Source: Littorina saxatilis
Lineage: Eukaryota; Mollusca; Gastropoda; Littorinimorpha; Littorinidae
Length of the DNA stretch: 64,000 bases
NCBI RefSeq assembly: GCF_037325665.1
Contig: NC_090255.1
Span: 4,908,242-4,972,241 of the forward strand
Reading direction: 5' to 3'
In this document: positions 1 through 12,539 of the stretch, piece by piece
Numbering within the stretch: the first letter of the stretch is position 1
Layout of the letters: every line of letters begins with the position of its first letter
Made by a program: the position numbers and the translations under genes
Notes under the pieces: model-generated
The model's input: only the letters and a program-made list of their open reading frames with translations
Told to the model about the DNA's origin: nothing
The model's database searches: none

Positions 1-1045
1 TTATCCGCTAAAGATATAAAATGATTATTAAATTCTTCCGCAGATAGTTTTGTTAGATTAGCAGTTGACCTTTTCCTAGATTTATCAAGGATTTCATTTA
101 CTGCCCGCCAAATTGTTGCAGTATCTTTCTTATCGGAAATTAATTTATCAAAGTAACCAGTTTTTGATTGTCTCACACGGTTTAACACCTCATTCCTCTG
201 CTGTTTATATTCGTCTGTCATCTTATTTTCCTTGAAATAATCTCTCAGAGCCATCGCCTCTATAATATCTGATGTTAACCAAGGCGGAAGTCTGGCATGT
301 TTTACTCTATGCTGACGCAGGGGCACGTGCTTATCTATAATTGTGCTTAAAATGCTATACAAGTGATTAAAAGCATCATCTGCAAGACTGAAATCAAAAA
401 TGCTCTGAAATGGAGCTTCACTAAGATCACGAAAAAATGCAGACTCATCAAAATGTCTAAAACTTCTGTATTCTATGGTCGTGTGGCCTTTTGGTCCTGA
501 TTTAGGCAAGCGCATAGAGACCGAACAAAAAATAGGCATATGATCGCTAATACTGGAATTGGACACATACACATTAGAAACAATCTTCTTATTATCAGTA
601 TATATGTGATCAATAAGAGTTGCAGTTGTGTCTGTTATTCTTGTTGGGTTCAGAACCAGTTGATGAAGACCTAATAAAGTTGTTGTTGAATTCCATACTG
701 TTTGAGGCTTATTCAGATTAATATTAAAATCTCCAAGCAATACAATATCTTTATTGCGTGATTTGACTTTATCCATCATCTGAATGAAATATTCTGACCA
801 AATCGACGTTTCGGCAGGGTTACGATATATATAACCTATGAGCAGAGGCGAGGATTTACAGTTTTTTACTTCAATCCAAATGCACTCAATATTGTCGTCC
901 TCTAAATCAGTTCTTCGTGTTGCAAATTCAGAAATTGATTCATGAATATAGACTGCAATGCCTGTCTGATTCTTCCTTGCGCTGTCGCGTCGCAAAACAG
1001 AGTATTGGGGAATGTAAATCAAGTTATCGGCAATTCTCGAGTCGA
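1..1045 (-). CDS. LINE (non-LTR retrotransposon) endonuclease domain, open at both ends
   Basis: Read on the minus strand, this stretch is one uninterrupted frame of about 347 codons running from the assembly gap to the window edge. It has the hallmarks of the apurinic endonuclease-like (EEP) domain that non-LTR retrotransposons use to nick target DNA: a LLGDFNINL segment (GDFN catalytic motif), then LIDHIYT, and SDHMPIF (SDH motif) in the usual order and spacing. It continues into the linker that precedes reverse transcriptase. No stop lies in the visible part, so the copy may be young. The start is lost in the gap and the reverse transcriptase would lie left of base 1. I cannot fix the clade (CR1- or Jockey-like are candidates). 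Confidence 0.85.
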
Positions 1046-1245
1046 NNNNNNNNNNNNNNNNNNNNNNNNNNNNNNNNNNNNNNNNNNNNNNNNNNNNNNN
1101 NNNNNNNNNNNNNNNNNNNNNNNNNNNNNNNNNNNNNNNNNNNNNNNNNNNNNNNNNNNNNNNNNNNNNNNNNNNNNNNNNNNNNNNNNNNNNNNNNNNN
1201 NNNNNNNNNNNNNNNNNNNNNNNNNNNNNNNNNNNNNNNNNNNNN
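1046..1245. other. Assembly gap of 200 N
   Basis: Exactly 200 unknown bases, a placeholder length. It cuts off the 5' part of the LINE on its left. The sequence just to the right (1246-1490) has no recognisable coding content and may be LINE 5' sequence or host DNA. Confidence 0.99.
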
Positions 1246-1498
1246 TTATCCTGTTGCGCATCTATAGACTAGAGACAGCGCTGGTTAGACTAAAACATGG
1301 ATCGGGAACTTCAGTACGTACTTAGGACTACCGCGGCTGTGCTTGCAAGTTTGGATAGTTCTTTCTTTCTCATTTGATCCGAGTTTTATCTGTCTCATTA
1401 AATGCCATTTTTCTACCTACTACACATATAGTTTTCCTAATTGATTCCCGAAGATAAGTTAGTTTCGCTTCCACGTTTCGGTTTTCACTAATTCAACA

Positions 1499-1603
1499 TG
1501 GCCGGCGTCGGCAATGCATCTTTGATCATCATCTTCTTCCGAAGAGGACTGGGTTCTTGCGAACGTCTCAGAGTCCTGCGGTTGAGTCACTGTTACCGAT
1601 AGT
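1499..1603 (+). CDS. Small ORF of 34 codons in the putative first exon
   Basis: An ATG in a good context (AACATGGCC) opens a 34-codon frame beginning MAGVGNASLIIIFF and ending in TAG. It sits at the start of the candidate non-coding transcript. I do not recognise it. It may be a micropeptide or only an incidental ATG; the ACATGGCCGGC core also resembles a YY1-type promoter site. Confidence 0.2.
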
Positions 1604-4439
1604 GGTTAGCTCCGGCAAACAGGGAGATTAAAAAGGTGGGGAGGTTTAAAACTATGCGGTACAGGGGAGAGTGCGTTCAAGGGCGGGCTCTCAGTCGACG
1701 GACTCGGTTTCCAGCAACTGTCCACCGACTCAGCGGCAAAATATGAGTTGACACGTCCGAGGTGAAAGGTAATAGTCTCTTCTTATTAGAATGAAGGTCA
1801 TTGTTTATGACTAAAATACAGTAGAATCACATAATGCACGAAGGAATGGAACATGTACATGGAATAAGATTGTCCGTCCACTAAGACACATTCCTAAAGG
1901 TGGAACCAACATCCTGACGGCTATGCAGAGGAAGTGTTCTTTTTAAGAAATGCATTCAAATAAAACAAATAGGGAAATGCCCACTGAACAGAAACACCCA
2001 GGCTCCTGATTTTTGGTATGAATCCAAGTTGAGAGAGATCAGCTGAGCTAGGATTTTACATGGAATAAGATCATCCCTCCACTTGCATACAATGTATACA
2101 ACCAGAAATGAAGATACAGTGTGCTTGATGTGGTGATCAAGTGACATTTTGCTATGAATGTGTTTAAGCAACTAGTAGCTTCTTCAGCGTTAATTCATTA
2201 AACAATCACTCTTATTCTTAGCACATAGAGCACATTGAATGAGTGTGTGCATGTGTGTGTGTGTGTTTGTTATTGCAATGTAAGACCTTATAATATAAAT
2301 ATACACAAATTATAACACATGCTGGGATTCTAAATATGTTCTGTTTACTTGCAGGTCTCAGTTATTACCAAGCCCTGCCTCATTCTTCCCGCAACACTGA
2401 CATGGTGCTGTTGTAGAACACAAGTAAGTCCTTTGATCATTTCCAAAATACACTAGTGCAATAGCTTGTGAGTGCAACTGGTGGTAATGAGAATATTTTA
2501 CCACAAAAGGCTAAAGTACAAATAACAGATTTATTATGTTGGAAAAAGAAGTAAGCCAGAGCAAGTGATTAGTGTACCAGTTAGCTAGGGTGGATGTATT
2601 ATATAATTACAATTTACAGTCAGCATAGAATGTTGAGGACAGTCTAGAATTTTTCTCGCCCTGTGAATTCAACTGCAAATCAGATGGCATGAAGAAATCA
2701 ATGTTATATTATGCTCTGCATTGAGTGAACCATCTCCTGTCATTCTGAGTGACACATCTCTTTAACTGAAAAACATGCCAGTAATTAAATCCAGGCTACA
2801 TGGGGATGGAAAATGACCCTGGCAATTTCAACCTCTGAATGATTGTGTCTTTGTGTAGCAGGATTATGGATCTTCACAAGCCTTAGTTCATTTGTCTGTA
2901 CATGTGTATCATGTATGGCGGTATAAGTTAATACTATTAGTCAATTTCAAATAGCAGAGTTATTTTCAGAGCTTTCTAACTTCAAACCCTGTGGAATCTA
3001 TAGTTTTTAATTTAAAGGGTATTTTGACTTTGACTCCAAGTTTCTTTCTTGCAAAGTCATTCTTTTCTCATTCAAGGGACTAAACCACTACATGTACTGA
3101 TGACTGCCTGCATCAGGGTTATAATTTATGAAGAAGTCAAAATGCACAATATATCAGTTTACAATTTAAAGGCCCACTTGCCTTGTCACTACAGTATAAT
3201 GTGGCTATGCTTTAACATGGAATCCCTCATCTTGGCCACATACAAAAAATTATATATTCAGTGACTGCTTGCTGTGGTGAGTTAAAATGTGTGATGAAAT
3301 ATTTTCACAAAAAGGTACCAGTGTTGTTAACAAAACTAATTCTTTAACAAACAAACAAAAACCACTCTGCACAGAGAGCATTCAAGCTGATCTATGTTGC
3401 TATTCGTCCAAGTAGAGGGATGATCTTATCCCAAGTAAAAGCCTGACAAGATCTGAGACTGTGAAGCAAAATGTTTTTACATGGTAAAGTAAGCCTTTAA
3501 CGAGCAAGTATGTCTATTGCACTGGGTGTTTTATTATTATTGTATCATTTTTCTTTCAGGTAGTCTCTCTTTAAACTGACTTTCTACACCATGGTGTCTC
3601 TGGCAGTGTTATATTGGCAGAAGACAGTTGGAACTGGATTCCTCATTTAGATGGTAGGCATGTTTTGGGCTTTTGTGTTGCTTTGGTGTATGTGTGTGTG
3701 TGTGTGTATGTGTGTGTCTGTTCTATACCAGAAATAAACACACTGTTTGCTTGCTGTGGTGAAATGACATTTTGTGATTTTTTTTTTAAATGAGCTAGTA
3801 CAGTTGTAGCTTTTACAGCATTTATTCATAACACAATCGCACTTGGCGCAGAGAGCAACCAGACCGTTCATTGTGGGTATGTGAACAAGTTAAGAGATCA
3901 TGTCTTATCCCATTTTAAAGCCTGACCAGATCTTAGACGGTGAGCCAAATTGTTTTCATGAGAAGGAATGTGCCTTTCAGAGAAATCTATTAACTACAGT
4001 ATTACTTTACAAAACATATTTTAAGAAATGAAATGTGTTACAAGTAACAGCCATGGGGGTGATAGCCTGTAGGTGGAATAATAATCTTCAATTGCCCAGA
4101 AATGATTGTTATCTGGTCAAGAAATGCAAAGCATTTTGATGTTTGTGACGATTAGTTACTCTTTATCACGTTTGGTCCCTGATTTTGCTGTCCTTGTCTG
4201 CGTTGGGCAGGTGTGCGTCCATGATGTCATTGCTATTGAAAACTAATCTGTACTGCAAAGTAAATGTACCCGTACATGACGTACATGGCAGTTGTCAACC
4301 GGGGGCCAGCCATGACTGGGACTGATGTATCCACAGGCACTCGACACCAGGTGGGCGGGGCCAGTGGTTGGGGTGTGATTCCCTGCCTTACACCACCACA
4401 AAGTGTAGTATCAGCAGACAAGACTGAGCAGAACTTCTG

Positions 4440-4453
4440 CCCCCCCCCCCCCC
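4440..4453. repeat. Poly-C run
   Basis: A short C homopolymer inside the 4.0-4.6 kb intron sequence. Nothing else is recognised in the 4000-4620 stretch. Confidence 0.8.
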
Positions 4454-4872
4454 TCACCAATTGACCACTCAGTGCCATGTGCCTGCAGCTGTATCATAAA
4501 CACTTTGTGACAATAGTTGTTACCTCCTTAGAACAGATCTTGTGATGCTCCTCAGTCAGTCAGTGTTTGATGGATGCTAACTGGTATACTTGACATAGTG
4601 TTCATATGAAAGTTTTATGTGTTGCAGCTCATCCAGATCACAGGTACACAAAGGAGCTGGTTACAGTGATAACATAGGCACATGGAACTGCTTATGGACT
4701 ACTTTAGAAAGTGAGCGGTTACAACCAAGACTCTTCCGTCAGGAAGGTCTGCGGAAGGGTGCTTGATCTGTTTCCTCGGACAGGCTTTTCAAGACTAGGT
4801 AGGTTAAACCACATGATTGGGCTTTAATTATGAATGCACTTCAAAATTCACTCTATTTCATTATCTTGTACA

Positions 4873-5153
4873 ACCCCCCGCGGGTTAGGGGGAAGAATTT
4901 ACCCGATGCCCCCCAGCATGTCGTAAGAGGCGACTAACGGATTCTGTTTCTCCTTTTACCCTTGTTAAGTGTTTCTTGTATAGAATATAGTCAATGTTTG
5001 TAAAGATTTTAGTCAAGCAGTATGTAAGAAATGTTAAGTCCTTTGTACTGGAAACTTGCATTCTCCCAGTAAGGTAATATATTGTACTGCGTTGCAAGCC
5101 CCTGGAGCAATTTTTTGATTAGTGCTTTTGTGAACAAGAAACAATTAACAAAT
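4873..5153 (+). mobile_element. SINE-like repeat E, 3'-truncated copy
   Basis: It begins CCCCCCGCGGGTTAGGGG and carries GTCGTAAGAGGCGACTAA, then a long unique body. The same sequence in the opposite orientation is at 16166-16508, and a 5'-truncated copy is at 14640-14885. The two minus copies end in GCGATATAACCTTCG-type sequence and an A-rich tail, which fixes the direction. No tRNA boxes are obvious in the head, so its class (SINE or other short retroposon) is uncertain. It lies in the candidate lncRNA intron. Confidence 0.7.
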
Positions 5154-5504
5154 CTTCAATAGTACTGACCAAAGAAGAAGGTTTAATTGTGTGATCATGA
5201 TTTGATACATATGCTTGACCCTGAAGATGTGTTTTATTTGTTTTGTTTCAGAACAAAGTTTGGTGAAGTAGAAGCTACCGCTGTAGGCTGGTGTAAGGCT
5301 GAAGAAGAACCTCTGACAAGTCAATTTTCAAGCAACTGAGCACGAACCCAGGTACAAGACACAGAGCTCTCTTTCTATCGGTCTGTTATTCATAGAATGA
5401 CACTAACAGTGACACAAGTAAATAATCTGTATCATTGTCTTGACCTCTAGAAATTTGGTAGAGAATAAGATGACTGATAGTATTATTTTGATTATTTCAT
5501 GGTC

Positions 5505-6180
5505 ATTACAGTGGCCTCCACCCCTGCCCCTTTTAAGACACCCCAATCTAAGACTCCTTCCTATTAATGACCCTGTTTTCGCAGACTTCTTGTTCATAAC
5601 ATCTGTAAATTCACTCCCATTTTAAGACTTGCTCCATTTGGACTTGGACTGGGTGGCCGAGTGGTAACGCAATTGCGCTCGGAAGCGAGAGGTTGCGAGT
5701 TCGACCCTGGGTCAGGGCGTTAGCAATTTTCTCCCACCTTCCCTAACCTAGGTGGTGGGTTCAAGTGCTAGTCTTTCGGATGAGACGAAAAACCGAGGTC
5801 CCTTCATGTACACTACATTGGGGTGTGCACGTTAAAGATCTCACGATTGACAAAAGGGTCTTTCCTGGCAAAATTGTATAGGCATAGATAAAAATGTCCA
5901 CCAAAATACCCGTGTGACTTGGAATAATAGGCCGTGAAAAGTAGGATATGCGCTGAAATGGCTGCGATCTTCTGGCCGATGTGAATGCGTGATGTATTGT
6001 GTAAAAAAAAATCCATCTCACACGGCATAAATAAATCCCTGCGCCTTGAATATGTGCACGATATAAATTGCATAAAATAAAAAGATAAAATAAATCCCTG
6101 CTCTTAGAACTGTACCCACGGAATACGCGCGATATAAACCTCATATTGATTGATTGATTTTAAGACCTGATTTTGCTTAT
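5505..6180. mobile_element. TA-flanked foldback repeat, interrupted by SINE B
   Basis: A degenerate member of a repeat whose ends read CAGTGGAACCCCC and whose body repeats TTTTAAGACC phrases, with TTCTCAGA-like spacers. The left part is 5505-5645. The matching continuation TTTTAAGACCTGATTTT resumes at 6158 after the SINE. Other members are at 22372, 34838, 41236, 48474, 57728 and 63464. They are flanked by TA, so a cut-and-paste DNA transposon derivative is likely. Confidence 0.6.
5646..6155 (+). mobile_element. tRNA-derived SINE, family B
   Basis: The head has a tRNA-like A box (GGCCGAGTGGTAACGC) and B box (GCGAGTTCGACCCTGGG) in the right spacing, resembling a class II (Ser/Leu) tRNA. A body of about 430 bp follows, with GGTTTTTCGTCTCATCC on the complementary strand, ending in GCGATATAAACCTCATATTG and a short ATTG repeat. 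A second copy lies on the minus strand at 14887-15394. It is inserted into the foldback repeat at 5505-6180. Confidence 0.85.
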
Positions 6181-6511
6181 TTTGGATTTCGAAAAAGAGA
6201 AAAACAAATTCCCACTCTGTACAGAATTAAGCCAGGTTCATGATTTTTGTATGGACCAAGTTGAGAGATGGCATTTGTATAGGCCTGACCAGATCTGAGA
6301 TGTTGAATCTAATTGGTTACGAAGAAAGCATTGTGTCATTATAGGCACACTACTTCTCGTCACCGTCTCAGTTCTGGCCAGGCTTTAAGATAGGATAAGC
6401 TCATCCCTCAACTTTGTCACATATGAACAATCGACACACTGACTCTTGCTGTTGTGAGTTGACATTTTTTGATGAATTTATTTCTGGAAAAGGCACCATG
6501 CAGTGCTGTTT

Positions 6512-6883
6512 CAGGGGTGGGACTTTTCCGCGGATTTCCGCGGACACAACTTACGAATTCTGCTGGAGTAATCTATTTTTCCGCGTCACATTTCATTACA
6601 ATATCTATGACTTGTTGACTGAATGATTTGGAGTGACGTGGAGATGAAACAGAACACTGGAGGCTTGAGAGTTAAATTGTGCTGACTGAAAACTCCTGAT
6701 AACTAATAGTAATTTTGAGGGGGGGGGGGGGGGGGGAGGTTGGGGAGTGTGGAGAATGTCTTTTTTGTCAGATTGCACAGATTTTAATGTACCATTTAAC
6801 CAAAATTTGGGGTAACATGCCCCCGAACCCCCTGGAAAAAAAGGGATTTCCTCCTTTTTCATCACAAGAGAGTCCCACCCCTG
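6512..6883. mobile_element. hAT-like MITE with 5-bp target duplication
   Basis: The ends are inverted repeats CAGGGGTGGGACT (6512) and AGTCCCACCCCTG (6883), flanked on both sides by TGTTT (6507-6511 and 6884-6888). CAG...CTG ends with a short duplication fit hAT-type transposons, some of which make 5-bp duplications. It has no transposase. Its right end merges into the minisatellite that follows, whose unit contains the same CACCCCTGTGTTTAC junction. Confidence 0.65.
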
Positions 6884-7940
6884 TGTTTACAGAATTCCTT
6901 GTTTAAAACTATCACTGTGCACAGAGGGAAGGGGGGGGGGGGTGTATTTGACCACCCCTGCGTTTACAGAATTCCTTGTTTAAAACTATCACTATGCACA
7001 GAGGGAAGGGGGGGGGGGGGGTGTATTTGACCACCCCTGTGTTTACAGAATTCCTTGTTTGAAACTATCACTGTGCACAGAGGGAAGGGGGGGTGTATTT
7101 GACCACCCCTGTGTTTACAGAATTCCTTGTTTAAAACTATCACTGTGCACAGAGGGAAGGGGGGGGGTGTATTTGACCACCCCTGTGTTTACAGAATTCC
7201 TTGTTTAAAACTATCACTGTTCACAGAGGGAAGGGGTGGGTGTATTTGACCACCCCTGTGTTTACAGAATTCCTTGTTTAAAACTATCACTGTGCACAGA
7301 GAGAAGGGGGGGGGGGGTGGATTTGACCACCCCTGTGTTTACAGCAGAATTCCTTGTTTAAAACTATCACTGTGCACAGAGGGAAGGGGGGGGGGGGTGT
7401 ATTTGACCACCCCTGTGTTTACAGAATTCCTTGTTTAAAACTATCACTGTGCACAGAGGGAAAGGGGGGGGGGGGGTGTATTTGACCACCCCTGTGTTTA
7501 CAGAATTCCTTGTTTAAAACTATCACTGTGCACAGAGGGAAGGGGGGGGGTGTATTTGACCACCCCTGTGTTTACAGAATTCCTTGTTTGAAACTATCAC
7601 TGTGCACAGAGGGAAGGGGGGGTGTATTTGACCACCCCTGTGTTTACAGAATTCCTTGTTTAAAACTATCACTGTGCACAGAGGGAAGGGGGGGGGGGGG
7701 GGGTGGGGTGTATTTGACCACCCCTGTGTTTACAGAATTCCTTGTTTAAAACAATCACTGTGCACAGAGGGAAGGGGGGGGTGTATTTGACCACCCCTGT
7801 GTTTACAGAATTCCTTGTTTAAAACTATCACTGTGCACAGAGGGAAGGGGGGGGTGTATTTGACCACCCCTGTGTTTACAGAATTCCTTGTTTAAAACTA
7901 TCACTGTGCACAGAGGGGGGGGGGGGGGGTGTATGTGACC
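6884..7940. repeat. Minisatellite of about 14 units (72-80 bp), each with a G run
   Basis: A tandem array in which each unit contains ACAGAATTCCTTGTTTAA, ACTATCACTGTGCACAGAGG, a G run of 5 to about 18, and TGTATTTGACCACCCCTGTG. Unit length varies mainly through the G run. The unit start coincides with the right end of the MITE at 6883, so the array seems to have been amplified from that junction. Confidence 0.9.
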
Positions 7941-9350
7941 AAGTGAAGTGCATTGCTACATAATAAAATGAGCAAATCCGTCCCGTGAAGAAAACTTCTG
8001 CTTACTTAATTGTCAGATTTGCCAAGGCGTGTACATGAAATAAGATTATCATTCTAAATGCTGAATCAACATTCTGACTGTTTCCTATGAAACCAGGCTT
8101 GATTTTTGGTATGAATCCAAGTTAAGGGATAGCATGTGTAAAAGCAGAATTGTGTACAGAGGCAGCTTTGTGTTATTAAAGGCCGGCTGCTTTTCGTGAA
8201 CACAGTTTGGCTCACATCTCACATCACCTGCCAGGCTTTTTAAAAAAAAAATGTTTTACCATGGGATAAGACTATCCCTCCATTTAAGCACATACCAGCA
8301 ATAAACACAGTGGTTACTTGTGATGAACTAGTGGCAAGACAAATGATTTAAGCATCACATAACCTTCCTAAGTGAAGTCAAGTTATGTGTCTGTGCCAGT
8401 GTGTGTGTGCATGTGTGTGTGTCAGCATAGAATGTTGAGGACAGTTCGATGGTAAATAACCCTGACAATTTTAGCCTATGATTGTGCCTACATTGTGGCA
8501 GGATTGGATGTGGATCTTCAAAAGCCTAAGTTAACAAAAAAGTATGTAAAAGTACATTTTGAATAGTAGTTTTTTTCTCAGAGGGAAGATATCACAAGAT
8601 ATGATCGTTCCACTGCATGTATGCCACATAACTAAAACAAAAATTAAATGTTATTTTAATCGTCTTTTGGGTAAAACAAATACACCATCAATATATTATA
8701 ATAATGATCTTGCTTGTTTACAGATGGACAACAGCTACTGCCAGGACCAGGTTACGCATAAAGAAAACAGTCAACACTTGGCTGGTGCTGCAGCTTCTTT
8801 GATGTCTATTTTTTTTTTTTTTAAAGACAGACAGCTACCAGCTCATTCAAGACCATAGCCCCATCTTACTCACGCAGAACAGACAGCCATCTTTCGCCTT
8901 TGCACAGAACACTGCTGTCTGAAGGTACACATCAAAAGGATAGGTTTTGCACCTACAGCGTGCGACTGTGGCTAGGGTAGGAAGAACAGACTCTGCAACA
9001 CGTTCTGAGAGGGTGGCCTTTTCTTGCCACCCGTACCCCTGTGCAACAAGACTTGGCCAGAGAGCACACATCCAAATGCAAACACTGAACACTGAAGAGG
9101 AAGAAGAAGAAGAAGGTGCCCACACAGAAGGACATAAATCTACTTTAAGGGCACACAAGTTTACAGCAGTTTATTGAATTGTAGCAGATTATAGGGAGAA
9201 AATGAACAAGCTAAATAGGCTGTACAGTACTTCACTTGAACAATGTATAAAGTTCCCTGTATTAAGAACATTTACAGATCACAAGACATTGTGTTTTCTT
9301 TTGTTTACAATACAAATGTTTCATAATAAAAAGATGTGCACTAGGCAAGA

Positions 9351-11130
9351 TCCTTAAAATGTAAAACTAGTAGTGTGACAATTTTGAATTGTTCAGAGAT
9401 GGTTTTTCTTCAGTGGTAAATGTTTTAGCTTTTTTTATAAGATCCCGTTAGTGAAGCATACTATAAAACCTTGACCTTCCAAACTGTGTTAGCACCCTGG
9501 GCTGCGATCATTGTGTTGAGCTACTTAAAGGCACAGTGCAGCTTACAGCCTTCGTTTTGCGTTTTTGTTGCAGCTGAGTGCATTTACAGTTCAAAAATCC
9601 TCCTATGGTAGTAAAACTACCCAACGACGACATCTGTGAAGCTCGACAGTTTCTTGTTCACGCGAGTGCATAAATTAACCTAGTTATTACGTGGTGTTTG
9701 GTCGGAGTTCGATTCAACTGAGTGATTCCGGCCTCCATTTTGTTTTATACAAACTCATGATGATGTCTGACATAGTTTGCTAGTGACGTGTCTTTTTGTG
9801 CATGATGTGGTGATCTACCTGATCTAAATTTAGATCCAAAAATAGGTCAAGACCAGCCGGGTCCGAGTACGAAATTGATTCGTAAAAAAATCGCAGTTCT
9901 TGACTCTTTGGGTGCAAGTCAATGAAACTTGGTAGTTCTTCTAATAGATAGCTGCCTGAGGTATGACTAAAAGCCCCAGGGGCTCCGTGCACCTGAATTT
10001 GACAAGTTCAGTACCTTCAGCAAGCGCAAGTACAGTAGAGAAGCGCTTGACACACTGAAAAAGGCCTACTACGAGCAAAAGAAAAAGAATCAGTGATGCA
10101 TGTGCTTTTGATGTAATCTTCTTTGACATTATGATGACTACAAAAACTGACTGATGTGTTTTGTTTGTGAATGATGGATATATGTGCATGATTGCGTTTC
10201 GCAGACACAGTTGTCATGTGCGTTGTAATTGGCGACGAATGCTGGATGATTACTATTTTTGTACCAGGATTACTATTTTTGGGGCTGAGCATTACTCCAA
10301 AACACTTATGGGGGTAAACAGGTCTGCAGCACAACTACAAATGTAGAAATGTCGTCTGCATTTTGTATATTTTAAAAGGTTATTTTTGTGCACAGAACAT
10401 ACATCTGCAGGGAGGTTTGGAGGGTGAAGTTAGGATCTGTTAGGAGGCATACAGCATCACACTCATTTTGTGTGTGTGTATTTTGTGTTGACAGATAAGA
10501 CACTGTCATTCCAGCAGAAACCTGTGATGATGCACATTTTATTGAAGTGACCAGCTGAAATTGTATGTACGTTGTTATGAAATTGACAAATGATCCCTGC
10601 TTTGCAATCCTGGGTTAATGATATTACCAAAATGAAAACGTGGAAGAAAAAGTGAGTGTAAAGCTATTCTTGTGGTGGTGGTGGTGGTGGTGTGTGTGTC
10701 TGGTTAGTGTGTGTTTGAGTGTGTGTTAAACAAACAACGACAAACAACACCAAACCTACATCAAACAAGCACAACAAAAACAAATTACACAAAAAAATGG
10801 CAAAAATCAGAATATCAACTGAGAAAAAAAAACCGTGGCTGAATGCAATACTTATTATAACTTAAAAAGTAAAAGTGTGCGTGTGGATGTGTGCGTATGT
10901 TTGAGTGTTTTAAACAAACAACAAACCTAAATTAAAGAAGCACAACAAACAAACAAAAAACCTGGCAAAGTTCTGAACATTAACACAATGCTGCTGTCTG
11001 CTTTGAGGGGAGGAATAAAATGACTGAAGCCGGACTGCCGAGAGGAGGAAGGAGGGGGAAAAGAACACGCAGACATGAAAACACACACAACTCCATGACA
11101 GATAAACTGCTTATGTTCAAAAATCAAGAA
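9351..11130. other. No gene recognised; repeat remnants
   Basis: No convincing coding exon on either strand. A lone transposon end, GGGTAAACAGGTCTGC, lies at about 10312-10328 and matches the inverted repeats of the 61705-61932 element. Long GT, GTG and CAAA-rich low-complexity patches lie at 10675-10960. Confidence 0.5.
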
Positions 11131-11141
11131 TATTTAAGCGT

Positions 11142-11152
11142 GCACACACGCA

Positions 11153-11249
<97 letters not shown>
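11142..11249. repeat. (CA)n microsatellite
   Basis: About 100 bp of nearly pure CA repeat. All reading frames across it are repeat artefacts. The following 11250-11975 has no feature I can name. Confidence 0.95.
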
Positions 11250-11251
<2 letters not shown>

Positions 11252-11977
11252 TCTCCTCGTGAAAGTAAAGGTAAACTCGAACTTGAAGGTAAGTATAAAT
11301 GTTTGATATGGAAGAAACCTGTGATAAAAGTCTTTGTATAAATCATCGGTACCAACAAAATTCAGTTGCCACAACGCGTAAAAGGACATACTGTAGTTTC
11401 AAATTAGTAACAATCTAAGCCATTTTAATCAGCACTGGTGTCCGGCAAGCACTAACAGATACAACAGCACGTGTATGCATCTTGAAGTAATAAGACCTTG
11501 AAGTAGGCCTAGAGTTTACACTATGCATTATGTAATGCTTTAATTCAGCTGCCTAACTGTGGAACTTTGCAAATGTGTGAGGACCGTTTCACAAAACAGA
11601 CAAAACACCCTCTCAGTTATTTACACAAATCAGTTCCAGAATGTGCGTGTTCCTTTTCCGTCTCTACAAATTAATGTTATCTGGGGGGAAAACGAATCAT
11701 TGTCGCTTCCGCCCTCAGTTATAATTGCCTGAGCATAATAGGAAATGCAACAGGTGTAGTCTTCCGCCTGATTTTTAGTCAAGATATTTCGACACAGAAT
11801 GTTTCTTTCTTTTTTCTTTGTATGTTCACAAGCTCACATACAATCATTTATGCAACACTGACAATAAGACCAGACCAGAGTTGTGATTGAAATGGGCAGT
11901 TTATTTAATAAAGCTCCAGAATGAATAAAAATACATGACAAAATAAGGTGGTCCCGCTGTACAAAGCCGGTTACCAA

Positions 11978-12012
11978 ACACACACACACCAACACACACA
12001 AACACACTCACG

Positions 12013-12044
<32 letters not shown>

Positions 12045-12055
12045 TGACACACACT

Positions 12056-12120
<65 letters not shown>
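11978..12120. repeat. (CA)n microsatellite, two blocks
   Basis: Two CA blocks separated by short interruptions, one of them CATGACACACACTGAC. The stretch 12121-12540 after it contains no recognisable gene. Confidence 0.95.
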
Positions 12121-12124
<4 letters not shown>

Positions 12125-12539
12125 ACATTGTACAACTTACTGTCACATTCAAGCGGGAACACCAAACAAAACGTATCATCAAATGAAACAACATTTTAAG
12201 TGGTCAACTGAGCAGATGACCACAAACCACACTTGAAATCTTCACATTTTAACACTTTCTCCTGTATCCACAAAAGTCATTTATGCTGACTAGATAATGA
12301 CATAATAAAATGACATCAATAAAACCATTCCCTTTTTTATTTTAAAGAAAAACAAGAAAATTAAAATAACGCAAAGAACTGATGCTCAGTAAGGTTGGGT
12401 ATCGATCTCAAATGTGTGCATAGCTAATTACATGTAACCGGCATGGACTGGGGCTAGAATTGGCCTTTCTGTCAGGCAACTCGGCCTCTAATTGGTTTTA
12501 TATTGTCTGATCCCCCTCCAGAAAAAAACAATACCATTT

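Larger units (their letters stand above)
1850..8420. repeat. Family of diverged foldback modules in the putative lncRNA introns
   Basis: At least five diverged copies of one module lie at about 1.86-2.2, 3.2-3.5, 3.7-4.0, 6.2-6.5 and 8.1-8.4 kb. Shared landmarks are GGAATAAGATCATCCCTCC on one side, its approximate complement GAGGGATGATCTTATCCC on the other, a middle stretch with GCTTGCTGTGGTG and TGACATTTT, and an outer segment with AAGCCTGACCAGATCT. The complementary ends make each a foldback, like an old MITE family. The segment from 2620 (CAGCATAGAATGTTGAGGAC) also recurs at 8425, so part of the region is a larger old duplication. Confidence 0.55.
1495..9350 (+). ncRNA. Putative spliced long non-coding RNA, about six exons
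   Basis: A series of short segments is bounded by good splice signals, all on the plus strand: a CpG-richer first segment ending at 1768 before GTAATA; 2355-2423 (after TTGCAG, before GTAAGT); 3560-3653 (after TTTCAG); 4628-4798 (after TTGCAG, before GTAGGT); 5252-5351 (after TTTCAG, before GTACAA); and a last segment starting at 8724 after TTTACAG with AATAAA at 9325-9330. No frame stays open across the joins. The longest pieces are a 34-codon ORF starting at 1499 and about 45 open codons in the 4628 segment. This suggests a non-coding transcript or a long untranslated region. It is inference from splice signals only. Confidence 0.4.

Noticed and set aside
8847-9177. Overlapping 76-103-codon frames on both strands
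   Set aside because: They overlap one another in opposite directions within the probable last exon of the non-coding transcript; none is supported by conservation that I can see.
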